NCBI GenBank assembly: GCA_937928545.1
Contig: CALGJQ010000010.1
Span: 1-61,587, forward strand
DNA length: 61,587 bases
DNA from: an uncultured Verrucomicrobiales bacterium
GTDB lineage: Bacteria > Verrucomicrobiota > Verrucomicrobiia > Verrucomicrobiales > Akkermansiaceae
Direction of reading: 5' to 3'
The notes beneath the pieces are model-generated. The model was not told the DNA's origin and searched no databases. It saw nothing but the letters and a program-made list of their open reading frames with translations. Shown here in pieces: positions 53,301 through 61,587 of the stretch. The position numbers and the translations under genes were made by a program. Each line of letters begins with the position of its first letter. The stretch's first letter is position 1.

Positions 53301-55491
53301 TACTATCGAACTCATTTGCGTTAATCGCTGATAGCTTAAAGGTGCGATCCATGTCGGGGAGGAACCAGCGCCACTTGCTGCGGGGGGTGTGGGCTTTCCA
53401 AAATTCGCGGTTATGATTCCAACTGGTGTTGTTGGCGAAGGACTCACTGACGATGAAGTCGATGAAGCTTTCGAGGTCGACTCGTGATTCGACAAAGGCC
53501 CAGGCTTCGGGAGTATCGATGTCATTATTATCGATGAAGTTGAGAAGCCCGACCCAGTCGTTCGTGTCTCCTTCAAATGCGCCAAGGGTGGTGGAGCTGC
53601 TGGTGAAATGACCGTATCCTACGTGGTCATATTCACCGACGTTGGTGCCGTATTTTTCAAAAAGCCACTGCTCGGTCCAGCGTGAGCGAATGTTATAAAC
53701 TCCCCAGTATTCGCCGTTTAGAAAAACGATGGATGGTCGGAAGTTGGTGGTTTCGGCATTGAGGAGATCGCCCGCGATGGAATTCCACATGCCGTCGCGG
53801 AGCATTGCCTCATCCCAATCGTCTCCGCCTTCGCGGAGAGTGAGAGCGGTATGAACTCCGATGCCGGAGCCGGGGAAGAGGTCATACTTGAGGGCGTCGT
53901 CGCCGTATTTTCCACGGAGGGAGAAGTTGAGCGCTTTCTGCTCGTGGCTCGCCCAGTTGTTTTCGCCGCCAATGCGGATGCCTCCATTGATGGCGAATCC
54001 TTCGCTACCATCGTGCGGGAAGAATTCTAAATGCCCCGGCGCATCCTTGCGTTTGTAGACTTCATTCATGCCAGAATTTTCGGGCTCGTGATCATTGTCG
54101 TAGATTCCGATTTCATCCCCGAAGAGGGTTTCGGGATCAGCGACGACGGAGACGATGGGGAGTCCGCTGAAGGTCTCGCCGTAGAGATAAGTGCTGGTGG
54201 CAATTTGGCCGGGGACTTTTCCTGCTTCGAAGACTTTTGCGCGAACGATGGTGGTCGATGAAATTGGAATAGGAGTGTCGTAAATGGGGGAGTTGCTGCT
54301 GGGGTTACTACCATCGAGAGTGTAGTGAATGTCGCCTGCGGTGGTGCTGAGGGTGATGGTTTCGGGATCAGTGTAGAGGCCCGGGCTGGGGGAGATTTCG
54401 ACAGCGGGGCTGGTCAGCCGAAGGTCCGTGACGATGGCGGTGGTGTTTTCAGTTCCTGGGGTGGGTTCGACGAAGTTTTGCCAAAGGGCTGGGTTCACTG
54501 GATCACGACCGTAGGAAATGTCAGTGACTTGAGTGCCGTAGGAGATGCTGTCGAGCGTTGCGACGGTGGTGAAGGAGGTGGCATCGAGAGAAAGTTCAAA
54601 GCCGAGGTCACTACTGCTGGAGGAGATTTGATGGACCTCAACGGCGATGACATTATCGCCCGTGATGAGCGCGGAGGGGGAAAGATTGTAAGTGTCAAAA
54701 TCGGTTTCATCGGAACCTGAAATCGGGTCGAGAGCTCTTGTTTCGGAGGTGATCGTTCCGGTGGGGAGATTTTGGCGGAGGAGTTCTTCGCCATTCAAAT
54801 ACACTGCGGCGCCATCATCGACGAGCAGCCTGAGAGTGAGGCCAGTGTAGATGGATGGGTCGGCAAGATTGAAGGAGTGACGGAAGTAGCTGGTGATGTG
54901 TTTACTGCCGCTATCGTCTCCGTAAGAGATCTCGGTTGTGGGGGCGTTGTCATATCCGAGAGGGGCGGGGCCAGAAGCCCAAGTGCTATCGTTGTAGGTG
55001 CGAGCGCGCCATTGGGTGGATTGAGAAGAACCGTCATCGAGGTATTTCCAAGTGGCTTCTTCTGGTATGAGGTTGGTTGAGGTGAGGCCGGTGGTTTGGG
55101 TGAGGACGACTGCTTCGCCTTCTGAAGAGAGGGAGAAGTTGGTGTGAGGTTTTTCGGTGGTGAAATTTCGCCAGGGCCAGTAGCCGCGTGGGTGGGATTC
55201 TCCGGGTCCGGCATCGTTTCCGTCAGCCATGATCATGAGGTATCCGCCGGCATCGATGCTGAGTCCGGAGGGAAGGGCCCATTTGAAAGGGGAGGCGGGA
55301 TTGTCACTGAGATAGTAGCCATCGAGACTCACCGCAGAGGCGCCGGGATTGTGAAGTTCGATCCAATCGGGGTAGTCCTCGAAGTCGGTGACATCTGGAA
55401 CTGAGCGGGTGTTAGAGGCCATGAATTCGTTGATGCGAATCTGGGCGGAGAGCGGGAGGAGGATCGTGATTGAAAAGAGGAGGGCTTTCAT
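50302..55491 (-). CDS. Giant secreted LTD / CotH / beta-helix protein
   Basis: 1729 residues with signal peptide (about 1-16). In order: lamin-tail domain (RINEFMASNTRS, about 18-130); a jelly-roll-like region with NLADPSIYTGLTLRLLVDDGA; a chitobiase-like domain (IHYTLDGSNP, about 390); a CotH-like region (LPIVSVVADPETLFGDEIG, about 440-760); a bacterial-repeat-like segment; a right-handed parallel beta-helix (about 920-1240; DLIVPAGVTLTIDAGVTLKL); two more lamin-tail domains (VVINEILSNSG and VISEIMYNPSG); and the trailer DPDGDGLSNLLEYAFDTNP. It resembles the protein at 3489-7976. A large cell-surface or released protein, possibly polysaccharide-associated; exact role unknown. Confidence 0.85.
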   Translation of the reverse strand: MKALLFSITILLPLSAQIRINEFMASNTRSVPDVTDFEDYPDWIELHNPGASAVSLDGYYLSDNPASPFKWALPSGLSIDAGGYLMIMADGNDAGPGESHPRGYWPWRNFTTEKPHTNFSLSSEGEAVVLTQTTGLTSTNLIPEEATWKYLDDGSSQSTQWRARTYNDSTWASGPAPLGYDNAPTTEISYGDDSGSKHITSYFRHSFNLADPSIYTGLTLRLLVDDGAAVYLNGEELLRQNLPTGTITSETRALDPISGSDETDFDTYNLSPSALITGDNVIAVEVHQISSSSSDLGFELSLDATSFTTVATLDSISYGTQVTDISYGRDPVNPALWQNFVEPTPGTENTTAIVTDLRLTSPAVEISPSPGLYTDPETITLSTTAGDIHYTLDGSNPSSNSPIYDTPIPISSTTIVRAKVFEAGKVPGQIATSTYLYGETFSGLPIVSVVADPETLFGDEIGIYDNDHEPENSGMNEVYKRKDAPGHLEFFPHDGSEGFAINGGIRIGGENNWASHEQKALNFSLRGKYGDDALKYDLFPGSGIGVHTALTLREGGDDWDEAMLRDGMWNSIAGDLLNAETTNFRPSIVFLNGEYWGVYNIRSRWTEQWLFEKYGTNVGEYDHVGYGHFTSSSTTLGAFEGDTNDWVGLLNFIDNNDIDTPEAWAFVESRVDLESFIDFIVSESFANNTSWNHNREFWKAHTPRSKWRWFLPDMDRTFKLSAINANEFDSILRNDDLLDRIKNQPQFQAQLAQRYAAHLATTFSPTRIHDIVDSLGALTTPQLDRHEAKWPNSIDSAEQALGLLEIKDYTTLRSATVHDEISSELGIGNAVDLTLAITGSGTVLLEGIPIDAGTLSIFPDLDAHLTAVPAPGFQFDSWTGLSGDSNAILNTPGNISITANFIPASGNTLGGTLSADTTLTAAGSPYTIDNDLIVPAGVTLTIDAGVTLKLCALKNIRVFGTLNLQGSAGNEITLEGCNGDLWGGVSFEEPTTTSTLAHLIVRDATRGQDPSVYPAAIAGLNATVEMDFIDIAECRGPLFFRGGSTYLRDSSIHIPVTGDGINIKKGYAETIRTIFLGNNAPDTDAIDYDGVVNGLIQDCKIYNFRGFNSDGIDTGEQCVNVLIEGNGIYFNSDKGISVGQGSSVILRKNIIVGCPQGVGVKDFGSTILVDQNTFVDCEEGVAVFEKNFGNGGGNADVTNTIFSGSTIPAAADSFSTLTVNYSLSDNSILPGTANLNADPLFVDASALNYQLQATSPAINTGDPAHALDPDSTRVDIGAAYSFSANDYPFTLGQTVVINEILSNSGTAPDWIELHNRTDLDQDIGGWFLSDSASDLAKYRIPVGTIIPAGGFITYYEDLHFGASSTDPNRITGFALSDDGETVYLSSAVADQLTDYRFDEDFGTSLLGETQGYYFKPSSNSYNFLPLANPTPTGANAGPRIGPIVISEIMYNPSGNADAEYLELLNVSNQGITLFDGDANTAWRFTSGIEYEFPAGSTIALAPGERLILTQNIPAFLSEFTVPTGTQVLEWTTGKLSNSGEAIQLGRPGPTDASNFVQFVRVDRVNYQDASPWPTAADGTGPSLSKISETEYGNDFINWSALTASPGDLSPGERFDTWASNNGVTDPNADPDGDGLSNLLEYAFDTNPNSANHSAPLQVNPSAGNYTLSYSLDLQKTDIDIILQESPDLVDWTTPITASSTISANNILRTLNRETDDPKRFHRIGVFLKP

Positions 55492-55691
55492 CAGACAGGT
55501 GGTATGAAGGGTGGAGGGAGCCGAAACTCTTTTCCAAAGGTCCCTTTATATGGTGCCGCTAGGTCGAAAGTGCAATGCAAATCATTGTGATGGTGCGGTG
55601 ACATTTCGTGGTAATTCAAGTGCCCGCTTTGGTTTTCTCGTCTTGACGGGATGAGTGGGAAGCGGACACTCCAAGTCGCCTTCTTTTTGAA

Positions 55692-56849
55692 ATGCAGCTC
55701 GATCAGATCAACCAACTTCTCAGTGCCCTTGCGACGAATCCCTTTTATCAGGCTAAGTTGGATGGGAGGTCTGAGGTATCATCTCTTGCAGAGTTTTCGG
55801 AAAAAGTCCCCTTCACCACAAAGGCAGAGCTCGCAGCCGATCAACTGGCTCATCCTCCCTACGGTCGCAATCTGACTTATCCCTTGGAGAGTTATTCTCG
55901 CTTTCATCAGACGAGTGGCACAAGTGGTCAGCCGATGACTTGGCTCGATGATCCGGCGGGGTGGCAGTGGCTTTGCGAAAATTGGGCTTGGGTGTGGGAG
56001 AAGGCGGGGGTGACCAAAGGACAGGCTGCTTTTTTCCCATTTTCCTTTGGTCCTTTTTTGGGTTTTTGGGCGGGCTTTGAATCTGCCAATGCGTTGGGAA
56101 TTCGGACGATTCCCGCGGGAGGGATGAGTAGTGAGAATCGAATTAAGATGATGGAGAGGCTGCGTCCGGAGATTTTGTGCTGCACGCCGACTTATGGCCT
56201 ACGCTTGGCGGAAGTTGCGGGAAATGCCTGCGATCTCGGGGTAGAAAAATTGATCGTGGCGGGGGAACCTGGTGGCAGTCTTCCTAAAGTGCGAACTCGT
56301 TTGAGTGAGGCTTGGGGAGCGGAGGTGGTCGATCATCACGGCATGACCGAAATTGGTCCTGTGACGGTGACGGATCGTGATGACCCAAGTCGTCTTTTAG
56401 TAAGGCATGAGGCGTATTATTGCGAGGTCATCAATCAAGACGAGCAAGGGGTGGGAGAGCTGGTGTTGACCACTTTAGGGAGGCATGGGTCGCCGCTTCT
56501 TCGTTATCGTACGGGAGACCTCGTACAGCCAGACGAGGATTTTGCTCTCAAAGGAGGAATCATCGGACGAGTCGATGACATGGTAGTGGTGCGAGGGGTC
56601 AATCTCCACCCGGGTGCGGTCGAGGAAGTGGTGCGTTCGGTCCAAGGAATCGTGGAATATGAAGTCCTGATTTTGGAAGTGAATGCGATGTCAGAAGTTC
56701 GCATTCGCGTGGAGGGGGAAGGCGCTACGGAATTGCAGAAGCGCTTGCACGAGGTCTTTAGCCTCCGCATCCCCGTTGAGGAAGTGTCGGCGGGGAGCTT
56801 GGAGCGCTATGAGATGAAGTCGAAGCGGTGGAAGCGGATGGACGCTTAG
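55692..56849 (+). CDS. AMP-forming ligase of the phenylacetate-CoA ligase (PaaK) family
   Basis: 385 residues. The ATP-binding signature is RFHQTSGTSGQPMTW (about 75-89), followed by HHGMTEIGPVTV, LRYRTGDLV and GRVDDMVVVRGVNLHP, all as in PaaK-like adenylate-forming enzymes, then a short C-terminal domain ending near Lys-rich EMKSKRWKR. These enzymes activate aryl or other carboxylic acids as CoA thioesters or on carrier proteins. It is somewhat shorter than PaaK (about 430-440). No aromatic degradation genes are nearby, so the substrate is unknown. Its stop overlaps the convergent DUF1080 gene by 4 bases. Confidence 0.85.
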   Translation: MQLDQINQLLSALATNPFYQAKLDGRSEVSSLAEFSEKVPFTTKAELAADQLAHPPYGRNLTYPLESYSRFHQTSGTSGQPMTWLDDPAGWQWLCENWAWVWEKAGVTKGQAAFFPFSFGPFLGFWAGFESANALGIRTIPAGGMSSENRIKMMERLRPEILCCTPTYGLRLAEVAGNACDLGVEKLIVAGEPGGSLPKVRTRLSEAWGAEVVDHHGMTEIGPVTVTDRDDPSRLLVRHEAYYCEVINQDEQGVGELVLTTLGRHGSPLLRYRTGDLVQPDEDFALKGGIIGRVDDMVVVRGVNLHPGAVEEVVRSVQGIVEYEVLILEVNAMSEVRIRVEGEGATELQKRLHEVFSLRIPVEEVSAGSLERYEMKSKRWKRMDA

Positions 56850-57448
56850 TCTAGCTTCTTAAGGCGGAGCTTACGGAAGTAGATCAAGCTATCGGGATCG
56901 TGGCCTTGGAGGGCGATCGTTCCTTCGCTGAGGCGTTTTGTTTTTTCCGCGTGGTCGTCTGGTTCGGTGTATTCGTTGACGACTTTTCCGTTGATAGAGA
57001 CGGTGATCTTTTTGCCTTCGACCTTGATGTTGTAGGTGAACCATTCGTCGTCTTTGTGGCCGGGTTCTTTGAGGTCCTTAATACTGTAGATACTGCCCGT
57101 TTTGCGCCAGTCCTTGTGGGTGGCGTTGACTTGGCATTCGTAGCCTTGTGAGGGCCAGCCTTTGTCTTGGAATTTGGTGTGGATGAAGATGCCTGCGTTT
57201 GCGTTCTTGGCGGTCTTCACTTCGCATTCGAATTCGAAGTTCTTGAGCTTGGCATTCCCATCTTCTCCGTAAAAGAGGTGGGTGCGGGGGCCTTCGACTT
57301 TGATTGCTCCGTCTTCGACCGAGAAGGTTTCGGGGTTCTCAGAATTGACCTTCCAGCCTTTGAGAGTCTTGCCGTCGAACATTTCGATCCACTCACCGGC
57401 AAAGGAGAGGGAAGCGGTGGCGGCGAGGATGATGCTGAGTAATTTCAT
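56846..57448 (-). CDS. Exported DUF1080 (3-keto-disaccharide hydrolase-like) protein
   Basis: 200 residues with signal peptide (about 1-17, ATASLSFAG). A single DUF1080 domain: EMFDGKTLKGWKVNSENPET, FSVEDGAIKVEGP, NAGIFIHTKFQDKGWPSQGYECQ in the core, and IALQGHDPDSLIYFRKLRLK at the end, which is the usual family close. Likely sugar-binding or 3-keto-glycoside-cleaving in the periplasm. It lies just downstream (27 bases) of the GH13 enzyme on the same strand, so both may be part of glucan degradation. Confidence 0.88.
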   Translation of the reverse strand: MKLLSIILAATASLSFAGEWIEMFDGKTLKGWKVNSENPETFSVEDGAIKVEGPRTHLFYGEDGNAKLKNFEFECEVKTAKNANAGIFIHTKFQDKGWPSQGYECQVNATHKDWRKTGSIYSIKDLKEPGHKDDEWFTYNIKVEGKKITVSINGKVVNEYTEPDDHAEKTKRLSEGTIALQGHDPDSLIYFRKLRLKKLD

Positions 57449-57475
57449 GATGTAGCTTATACTTGAGTAGGTGAC

Positions 57476-60325
57476 CTAATCTTTCGTGATGATGATGCGG
57501 GCGAAGAGTTTATTGCTCGCCATGGGGAGGGGAATAATTCCCGAAGCGGGAGCATCAGTGGGTGAGGACCAAGAGAGAAGGTCGCTACTGGTTTGGTATT
57601 GGTAACTCCTGTTTGCCACCACGGGAAAGCTTAGGGTGATGGATCCGTCTGGGCTTTGAGCCATGCTGGTGGTGAAGAGAGAACTGCCATCGAGGGGAGA
57701 AGTGCCGGTGGTGTCTTCATAGAGGTTACTTTGACCGTCGTTGTCATAGTCTCCATTTGGATCAAGAAGGAGAACGGGATCACTGGCGGGGCTGGGAGGA
57801 CTGGTGATGCCGGCGACGGAGGTGGCCGTGACGGTCGCGCTTACGCTGTCGCCGAAGTTTCCGCTATTTCCAGTGAGGGTGAATTCTTCGATGACATCGT
57901 CCGCGGTGAAGGCGGAAGTGGTCCAAGTGAAGGGAGCCTCCGTTCCGATATGGTAGGGGAGTGGTGAGACTGGCTTGTCAGGGGCGGGGGGAGCGGTGAC
58001 GTCGTAAAGTTTGAGATATTGGGCTTCGAAGGGGGCCGTGGTCCAAGCGGCGTTGCTGGTGGGGACTTCGTTTAAGCTGACGGTGAAGCCGGAGGAGCTG
58101 AGTTGAGAACCGCTAAAGCCGGAGCTAGGCCAGAGGAAAGTGTCGCGGTCAGCGGGATCGAAGGCTGCGATGTTTTTGACGTTGTAGCTGCGGCTTGAGT
58201 TCAGCCCGATGCGAGTGGCGAGGTCGCTTGGGATGACATAGGTGTCGGATGGTGAAGAATTTCGATCGAGATTGGTGAAGGCCAAAACAACATCTTGAGC
58301 CGCAGGCGGAGCGCCTTCGTTGGTGTATTTTGCGATGGCGTGAATGTCGGCCGCGCCGTCGAGATAGTATTCACGCGAGGAACTCAAAGCGGGCGAATTG
58401 GCGCGGGCTTGTCCCATCGCGGCGTAGGCAGGATAGAGCTGAGAGTTGGCGAAATTAGTATCGTCCCAGATCGGCTGAAGGGAGTTGAACTTCTTAAAGT
58501 GGCCGATCTCTTTTCCAAAGTTCGTCTCATAAAAGGTGAAGCCGTAGAGCCGGGAGACCCCTTGCTCCTGGCCCATGAAAATCATGGGCGCACCTTGCAC
58601 CGTGTTGGTGACGGAGAAACGGATGAGGGCTTCGAAGGGGTCGAGGTAGTTCTCTTCATCGTGTGAGGTCGAGTTAGTGAGGACCATGCTTCCGGAATAT
58701 TGCGAGCGCCGTTGGTCAAAGATCGCGCGGTAGTCGCTGGCGGTGGTGGCGGACTTGAGGGGGAAGACGATGTTCTCATTTAGGATGTCGAAGTGCCGGT
58801 TGCTGCGGTAGGTGACGGCGCCGCCATCGAGGGTCTCGGTCATCATGACAAAGTTCCACTTCCGCTCGCGGGCTACGTTTGAAATGTATTCCCAAGCGCG
58901 GGGCGGGAGGCCTTGGCCGAAGTCGCAGCGGAGTCCATCGATCCCTAATCCGCGTGTCGCTTCGCTTGCGATGGTGCCTGCGGGGTAGCCAGTTTTTTCG
59001 AGCCAGTATAGGGAGTATTCGGCGAAGTAGCGCCAGACTTGTTTGGTGACGTTGCGAGAAACGCCATCGACCACGATGTCGTTGCTCGTCCAGTTGGGGT
59101 CATCGAAGGCGAACCAATCGCCTTCGTTTGTTTCGTTCCCGTTATCGTTCGGATTGGTGCAGACGAGGGAGGCGTAGCGGCCGAAAAAGACATCGAAGGT
59201 ATCGACGAATTTACCAAAGTCTCCCCGGTCTGGCGCGATCGCGATGGAGTTGGCATTGAAGGCTCGTTGGCAGTAATCGTTCTCCCGCGAAAAGAAGCGG
59301 GCGTCGTAATTTCGGATCTCGGTGGTGGGGCTGAGCGGGTCGCCATCACGCTCAAAGAGTTCCACGCCCACCTCGCCGAATTCGACATCGTAAGCGGTGT
59401 GGTTAAAGGGGGCATCCAGCATCAGGCTCACGCCATCGGCATCCGCTGCGGTCGTGAAATTCTGGAAGGATATCATGGCGGCCGCGCGGTTCGCTGCTGA
59501 GGAAATGTCCGAGCTGCCATCGTAGGAAGCGGACATCCACGGATTGATCTCGAAGAAATTCTTCACCGCATAGGGACTGCCGGGCTGGTAAAGCTGATTG
59601 GTGGCGGGGTCAGTTTCACGTCCATCAATTGCGGCGGGGTGAATCGGTTGGAACCAGATCCAGTTCACTCCTAGTCCGGTGAGGTAGTCGAGATTGAAGC
59701 CCTTGCCATCTGCGGTTCTAGGAGCGCCCGGAGCATCGTGGAGATCTTCAAAGGTTGATCGTTGAATAAACTGCCCTGCGTTTTCCTTGGCCTCGATGGT
59801 GAGAGTGTTGAGTTCATAAACGCGGAGATCACGCGCGTCATTTGGCGAAACCGTGATGGCATGATCGCGACGATTCTCGGCGGCATTGCTGTAGTATCGC
59901 CAAACGGGATCGCCCTGAACCTTCCAACGAGCAGTAAGGCGATAGGCTCCGGTTTTTGAAGCGCTGAGATTGGACGAAAAAGTTCCATCGCCCAGCGCCG
60001 TCATGGGGGTCGCGGTGTAGTAGTGAATGTCATTTCCCGCGACCACGAGGTCGCCAGAAGGGGGCTCGATACCATCGTGAATGCCATCACCATCGGCATC
60101 ATCATTCGCACGGTCTCGGTTGTTGAGATTGGAAAAAACCTCTGCTGCGGTGATTGTGCCGGATTCGTCCGGGTTTAGCACGATGGCCAAGGCCCCGACT
60201 TCACCGGCTAACTCATCGAGGTAGAACTTCGTTGTGGTGTAATTGGCCTCCGTCCCATTCACCGTCAAGGAAGGAGCCGCCGCCAAAGGAAGGGCGAGAG
60301 CCATGAAGAGAAGAAAGCGCTGCAT
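57476..60325 (-). CDS. Exported GH13 alpha-amylase-family glycosidase
   Basis: 949 residues with signal peptide (about 1-17, LALPLAAAPS). After an N-terminal calcium-site-like and beta region (DDADGDGIHDG), the GH13 barrel shows all conserved regions: YLTGLGVNWIWFQPIHP, region I VSLMLDAPFNHT, region II GIDGLRCDFGQG with the nucleophile Asp (about 467), region III MMTETLDGG with the acid Glu (about 496), and region IV TNSTSHDEEN (about 556). The C-terminus has a beta domain and the trailer DYDNDGQSNLYEDTTGTSP. It would cleave alpha-glucans outside the cytoplasm. Exact specificity (amylase, pullulanase, other) is not decided. Confidence 0.9.
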   Translation of the reverse strand: MQRFLLFMALALPLAAAPSLTVNGTEANYTTTKFYLDELAGEVGALAIVLNPDESGTITAAEVFSNLNNRDRANDDADGDGIHDGIEPPSGDLVVAGNDIHYYTATPMTALGDGTFSSNLSASKTGAYRLTARWKVQGDPVWRYYSNAAENRRDHAITVSPNDARDLRVYELNTLTIEAKENAGQFIQRSTFEDLHDAPGAPRTADGKGFNLDYLTGLGVNWIWFQPIHPAAIDGRETDPATNQLYQPGSPYAVKNFFEINPWMSASYDGSSDISSAANRAAAMISFQNFTTAADADGVSLMLDAPFNHTAYDVEFGEVGVELFERDGDPLSPTTEIRNYDARFFSRENDYCQRAFNANSIAIAPDRGDFGKFVDTFDVFFGRYASLVCTNPNDNGNETNEGDWFAFDDPNWTSNDIVVDGVSRNVTKQVWRYFAEYSLYWLEKTGYPAGTIASEATRGLGIDGLRCDFGQGLPPRAWEYISNVARERKWNFVMMTETLDGGAVTYRSNRHFDILNENIVFPLKSATTASDYRAIFDQRRSQYSGSMVLTNSTSHDEENYLDPFEALIRFSVTNTVQGAPMIFMGQEQGVSRLYGFTFYETNFGKEIGHFKKFNSLQPIWDDTNFANSQLYPAYAAMGQARANSPALSSSREYYLDGAADIHAIAKYTNEGAPPAAQDVVLAFTNLDRNSSPSDTYVIPSDLATRIGLNSSRSYNVKNIAAFDPADRDTFLWPSSGFSGSQLSSSGFTVSLNEVPTSNAAWTTAPFEAQYLKLYDVTAPPAPDKPVSPLPYHIGTEAPFTWTTSAFTADDVIEEFTLTGNSGNFGDSVSATVTATSVAGITSPPSPASDPVLLLDPNGDYDNDGQSNLYEDTTGTSPLDGSSLFTTSMAQSPDGSITLSFPVVANRSYQYQTSSDLLSWSSPTDAPASGIIPLPMASNKLFARIIITKD

Positions 60326-60689
60326 CCCAAAACCTTAACGAGTTCTGAGGACGCCGCAATCGGGAAAGGCTTCATGGGAATCCTAATCCTTAGTGCAGTT
60401 CAAAGCTTCTGGGGCGACAGTTTGAAGCCAAGTGATCCGGACGCTCGAGACCGAAGAATGCAAGCATCCAGAAAACATGGCCAAATTTGATTTCCGGAAT
60501 CATGAGAGAATGCTAACAGAAAAGGGTAAAAGCCACGCCCCCCAACTTTGATTATAAGATGTGATTAGTATTCCGCTTTCTGGCCTTCGCCGATTGGTGC
60601 TTGGAGTAAAATCGAATGAGGGATATCGTATCTATCATAATATTGAGAATGATCTCTATGTCCTACGAATAAGCACTGCTCTTCTGGAA
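60326..60689. other. Intergenic region without recognised gene
   Basis: 364 bases between the divergent GH13 and lipoprotein genes. The open frame continuing upstream of the lipoprotein ATG (from 60561) has no signal or family pattern and is not called. No RNA or terminator is recognised. Confidence 0.4.
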
Positions 60690-60986
60690 ATGAAAAATCT
60701 TTTGACCCTCGTCCTATTTCTTACTTTGAGCTCTTGTTCAGTCCGTGAAGTCGAAACTGATTCCCAACCGGTAACGGAGGTGGAAACGTTCAAATGGAGT
60801 GAAGAAAATCTTCGAGGATACAGTTACGAATTAGAAGGGCGGAAAGGCTATCTAGGACTTAAATTTTCGGATAATGGGAGAAATGTAGCTACTACGATTG
60901 GTGAATTAGATAGTTGGATTACTGAGCCAGTAAGGAATTGGCGGATTGCTACTGATGGGGCACTAATGATCGAAGGAGAACAATAA
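60690..60986 (+). CDS. Small lipoprotein
   Basis: 98 residues from the ATG at 60690 (MKNLLTLVLFLTLSSCSVRE), chosen because it creates a lipoprotein signal with lipobox LSSC, acylated Cys17. The mature part is about 80 residues, acidic at first and beta-rich later (GYLGLKFSDNGRNVATTIGEL). No family recognised. It is flanked downstream by insertion-sequence material. Confidence 0.65.
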   Translation: MKNLLTLVLFLTLSSCSVREVETDSQPVTEVETFKWSEENLRGYSYELEGRKGYLGLKFSDNGRNVATTIGELDSWITEPVRNWRIATDGALMIEGEQ

Positions 60987-61026
60987 CGCTGGAGATCGAA
61001 GCCCCACGCTCTAGGAGTTTGATTTT

Positions 61027-61587
61027 CAGGGCTAACTCACTTTGGAGAGTGTGATGTTTTAGAAAGCTTAGGCTTGTGCACTATATGTAGTGGTCTAGGC
61101 TGATCGAAAGGCCAAGACAACAAGATCAGAGCAGTTCTCCGGTGGCTTTCCCGAGAGCATTGAAGCCTTTAGTGAACTATCAGACCCTCGTAAGGGACGT
61201 CATAAACGACACTATTTTGGTGAGATCATATTCATGGCCCTCGCTGCCATCATTTGCCAGTGCGAGGGATTCGGTGAAATGGCGCGCTTCGCCAAACTCA
61301 AGGAGAACTGGTTCCGAAAGTTCCTCAAACTCCCCAACGGCACACCGAGCAACGATACCTTCAGAAGAGTGTTCTCAGCCATCGCTCCCAAGTAATTCAA
61401 CCGCTGCTTTATGAACTTCGTCAAAGCCAAGCATGGGGATTTAGCCAAGCAACTCATCGCGATCGATGGCAAAGCGATCCGTCACAGCTTCGATACCTCA
61501 ACGGACGCAAAACACATGCATCTACTCAGCGCGTGGGCTTGCGAGGAAGGCATCAGTCTCGGCCAGCTTGAGGTGGATACTAAAACC
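61027..61587 (+). mobile_element. ISAs1-family insertion sequence, left part, running off the window
   Basis: CAGGGCTAACTCAC at 61027 could be the left terminal inverted repeat (ISAs1-family ends often begin CAGG); the other end is outside the window, so this cannot be confirmed. The transposase reading frame follows from about 61109. Confidence 0.5.
61109..61587 (+). pseudogene. ISAs1-family transposase, interrupted by a stop
   Basis: The frame reads SGGFPESIEAFSELSDPRKG, RHYFGEIIFMALAAIICQCEG, KENWFRKFLKLPNGTPSNDT and FRRVFSAIAPK, then TAA (61393-61395), then NRCFMNFVKAKHGDL and LIAIDGKAIRHSFDTST, where IAIDGKaiR is the first catalytic-Asp region of the DDE domain. The stop is probably a GAA-to-TAA change. 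No ATG precedes the first conserved residues, so the start is also lost or unusual. The sequence continues beyond the window. Confidence 0.8.

Overview
The window looks like a chromosome segment of a Verrucomicrobiota bacterium (Verrucomicrobiae, probably marine or aquatic). The evidence is indirect: a PEP-CTERM protein, DUF1080 proteins, a formylglycine sulfatase, giant secreted proteins built from lamin-tail (LTD), chitobiase-like and CotH modules, the trailer motif 'DGxSNLLEYAxG', an RHS/YD-repeat protein, and a REP-associated tyrosine transposase. No rRNA or canonical tRNA gene was seen, so the rank below phylum is a guess.

Layout. 1-262: left-edge ISAs1 transposase fragment. 409-7976: three co-oriented secreted proteins sharing one N-terminal module. 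8101-9830 (minus): molybdopterin genes moaC, a mobA-moaD fusion, and moaE. 10219-17215: RHS locus, with a membrane-anchored accessory protein, an 1801-codon RHS gene carrying an in-frame TGA at codon 50, a secreted partner, and a 212-bp repeat. 18169-23230: a small mobile-element-like block with an XRE regulator, a frameshifted primase/helicase, a tyrosine recombinase and a RelBE-type pair. 23298-24570: an orphan RHS tip, a small membrane protein, and the second copy of the 212-bp repeat. 24677-28623: REP-associated transposase, SprT-like metalloprotease, DUF1080 protein, small zinc-ribbon membrane protein, and a broken gene. 28672-32648: acetyltransferase, HtrA protease, OmpA-domain protein.

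32645-44754 is the most remarkable part: an RNA-repair and RNA-quality-control supercluster. The sigma-54 activator rtcR diverges from a minus-strand series: rsr (Ro60/TROVE), four consecutive Y RNAs, rtcB, hen1, pnkp and rtcA. A good sigma-54 promoter lies before rsr, and a perfect 10+10 palindrome lies between it and rtcR. Two independent repair routes are therefore together with the Ro60/Y RNA system: RtcB/RtcA, acting on 2',3'-cyclic phosphate and 5'-OH ends, and Pnkp/Hen1, which heals, methylates and seals. Three of the Y RNAs carry a tRNA-like body in permuted order (T-arm before D-arm), as in YrlA; the fourth keeps only the T-arm. Two plus-strand toxin-antitoxin-like pairs, vapBC and a nucleotidyltransferase pair, interrupt the series in antisense orientation.

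44864-47821 holds two diverged paralogous secreted proteins and a sulfatase. A roughly 0.95-kb tandem duplication left a sulfatase 3' fragment and an rtcR 3' fragment. 47886-60325 is degradative or surface-directed: subtilisin with P domain, an LTD/CotH/beta-helix giant, a PaaK-like ligase, DUF1080, and a GH13 amylase. A small lipoprotein and a decayed ISAs1 transposase close the window.
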